NCBI GenBank assembly: GCA_028287035.1
Contig: JAQBQL010000179.1
Coordinates: forward strand, 1-16,047
Source of the DNA: Labilithrix sp.
GTDB taxonomy: Bacteria; Myxococcota; Polyangia; Polyangiales; Polyangiaceae
Direction of reading: 5' to 3'
Length of the DNA stretch: 16,047 bases
Under the pieces are notes generated by a model. That model saw only the letters and a list, made by a program, of their open reading frames with translations, had not been told where the DNA came from and made no database searches. Made by a program: the position numbers and the translations under genes. Every line of letters starts with the position of its first letter. The stretch's first letter is position 1. Positions 15,392 to 16,047 of this stretch are shown piece after piece.

Positions 15392-16047
15392 ATGTCCCTG
15401 AGCACACTCATCGTCCAGCGCGAGATCGCATCGATCCGCGAGGTCGAAGAGGCCCTCGCCCGTCAGGTCCTCTACGGGGGCGACCTCGTCACGAACCTGC
15501 TCGAGGTGTGCCGGATCGACGAGGCGCAGCTTCTGCCCATCGTCGCCGAGGCGCTCGGTCTCGCCGCCGCGCCCGCCGGCGAGCTGCCGCTGCCGGATCC
15601 CGACGCGAAGCGACTGCTCGCCGCCGAGGTGGCGTCGCAGCGCAACATCGCGCCGCTCACCGTGGACCGCTACGGCCTCGTGCTCGCGGTCGCCGCGCCG
15701 CTCGCGCCGGAGGTCGAGCGGGAGCTCTCCTTCGCGCTGGCGCTGCCGATCTCGACGCGGGTGGCGCCGCTGGTGCGCATCCGGCAGGCGCTCACACGCG
15801 ACTACGGGCTGCCGCTCGACAAGCGTCACCAGCGCCTTCTCCAGCGAATGATGAGCCCGGGTCCGCGGACCTCGAGCTCCTTCCCGCCGATGCGCGCGAT
15901 GGACGAACGGATGGGGGCGCCGCGTCCGCCGAGCGTCGCCCCGCCGCCGCCTCACAACGCGCCGCTCGCGCCGGTCCGCCCGTCCGTCGATCCGTCGGGC
16001 GGCGCGCGTACGCTGGTCCGCGCCGCGCCCTCCGGTTCGCTGCGGCC
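15392..16047 (+). CDS. GspE/PilB-type secretion ATPase, N-terminal domain (partial)
   Basis: The frame runs off the right end after 218 codons. Residues 1-150 resemble the N-terminal GspE/MshEN-type domain of type II secretion or type IV pilus ATPases: IVQREIASIREVEEALARQ, GGDLVTNLLEVCRIDEAQLL, LAAEVASQRNIAPLTV, and RYGLVLAVAAPL. That domain docks the ATPase to inner-membrane partners or binds nucleotide. From about residue 153 a Pro/Ser/Met-rich linker begins (MMSPGPRTSSSFPPMRAM and on), probably leading to the ATPase core or another domain outside the window. ATG 15392 has AGGGG about 10 nt upstream. Its downstream half is not visible, so the ATPase itself is inferred. It follows hemD by 41 nt on the same strand. 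Confidence 0.8.
   Translation, partial: MSLSTLIVQREIASIREVEEALARQVLYGGDLVTNLLEVCRIDEAQLLPIVAEALGLAAAPAGELPLPDPDAKRLLAAEVASQRNIAPLTVDRYGLVLAVAAPLAPEVERELSFALALPISTRVAPLVRIRQALTRDYGLPLDKRHQRLLQRMMSPGPRTSSSFPPMRAMDERMGAPRPPSVAPPPPHNAPLAPVRPSVDPSGGARTLVRAAPSGSLR

Overview
The window is GC-rich, densely coded bacterial DNA and reads as the chromosome of a myxobacterium (Myxococcota, probably order Polyangiales). This is inference from the sequence: very high G/C at third codon positions, a MYXO-CTERM-type sorting signal (Cys-Gly-Cys-Arg-Thr-Ala-Gly, hydrophobic stretch, Arg run), several lipoproteins with Asp/Ala/Gly-rich linkers, and a lipoprotein opening with the Cys-Gly-Ser-Arg-Thr-Gly-Leu motif that I associate with this group. 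No tRNA, rRNA, CRISPR array, insertion sequence or phage gene was seen. The longest non-coding stretch is about 173 nt (4125-4297).

Layout. (1) 1-2318: the 5' end of a minus-strand gene leaving the window, a predicted intrinsic terminator, a minus-strand YbjN/secretion-chaperone-like gene, and a divergent AMIN plus Amidase_3 cell-wall amidase that looks like a lipoprotein. (2) 2331-4124, minus: one open frame containing what look like two exported proteins joined head to tail: a zinc phospholipase C / P1-nuclease-like protein with its MYXO-CTERM tail, then a new signal peptide and an outer-membrane beta-barrel. (3) 9158 down to 4298, minus: a seven-gene block ribE - ribBA(RibBX-like) - ribH - nusB - stand-alone leucyl-aminopeptidase N-domain - Nudix hydrolase - excisionase-type HTH with a pseudo-receiver domain. 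Spacings run from a 4-nt overlap to 29 nt, so this is probably one riboflavin operon with accessory genes. (4) 9215-9919, plus: a Cys-rich lipoprotein divergent from ribE; two perfect inverted repeats lie between them. (5) 12756 down to 9927, minus: SAM methyltransferase (ETFB-lysine type) - hemB - small lipoprotein - ppa, with gaps of 3, -8 and 36 nt. (6) 12815-16047, plus: a lipoprotein, a SUMT-like/HemD fusion (uroporphyrinogen-III synthase), and the N-terminal part of a GspE/PilB-type secretion ATPase that continues past the window.

How the genes fit together. Two cofactor pathways dominate: riboflavin (RibE, RibB, RibH; a true GTP cyclohydrolase II and RibD must be elsewhere) and tetrapyrrole (HemB and HemD on opposite strands either side of a lipoprotein). 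The rest is envelope biology: amidase, sorted surface protein, beta-barrel, lipoproteins and secretion ATPase. I see no clear defence or mobile system. The most unusual items are the in-frame fusion at 2331-4124, the degenerate catalytic domains (RibA-like, SUMT-like, receiver-like), the accessory genes of the riboflavin operon, and a C-terminal cysteine pattern with mirror-symmetric 3-6-6-6-3 spacing in the lipoprotein at 9215-9919.
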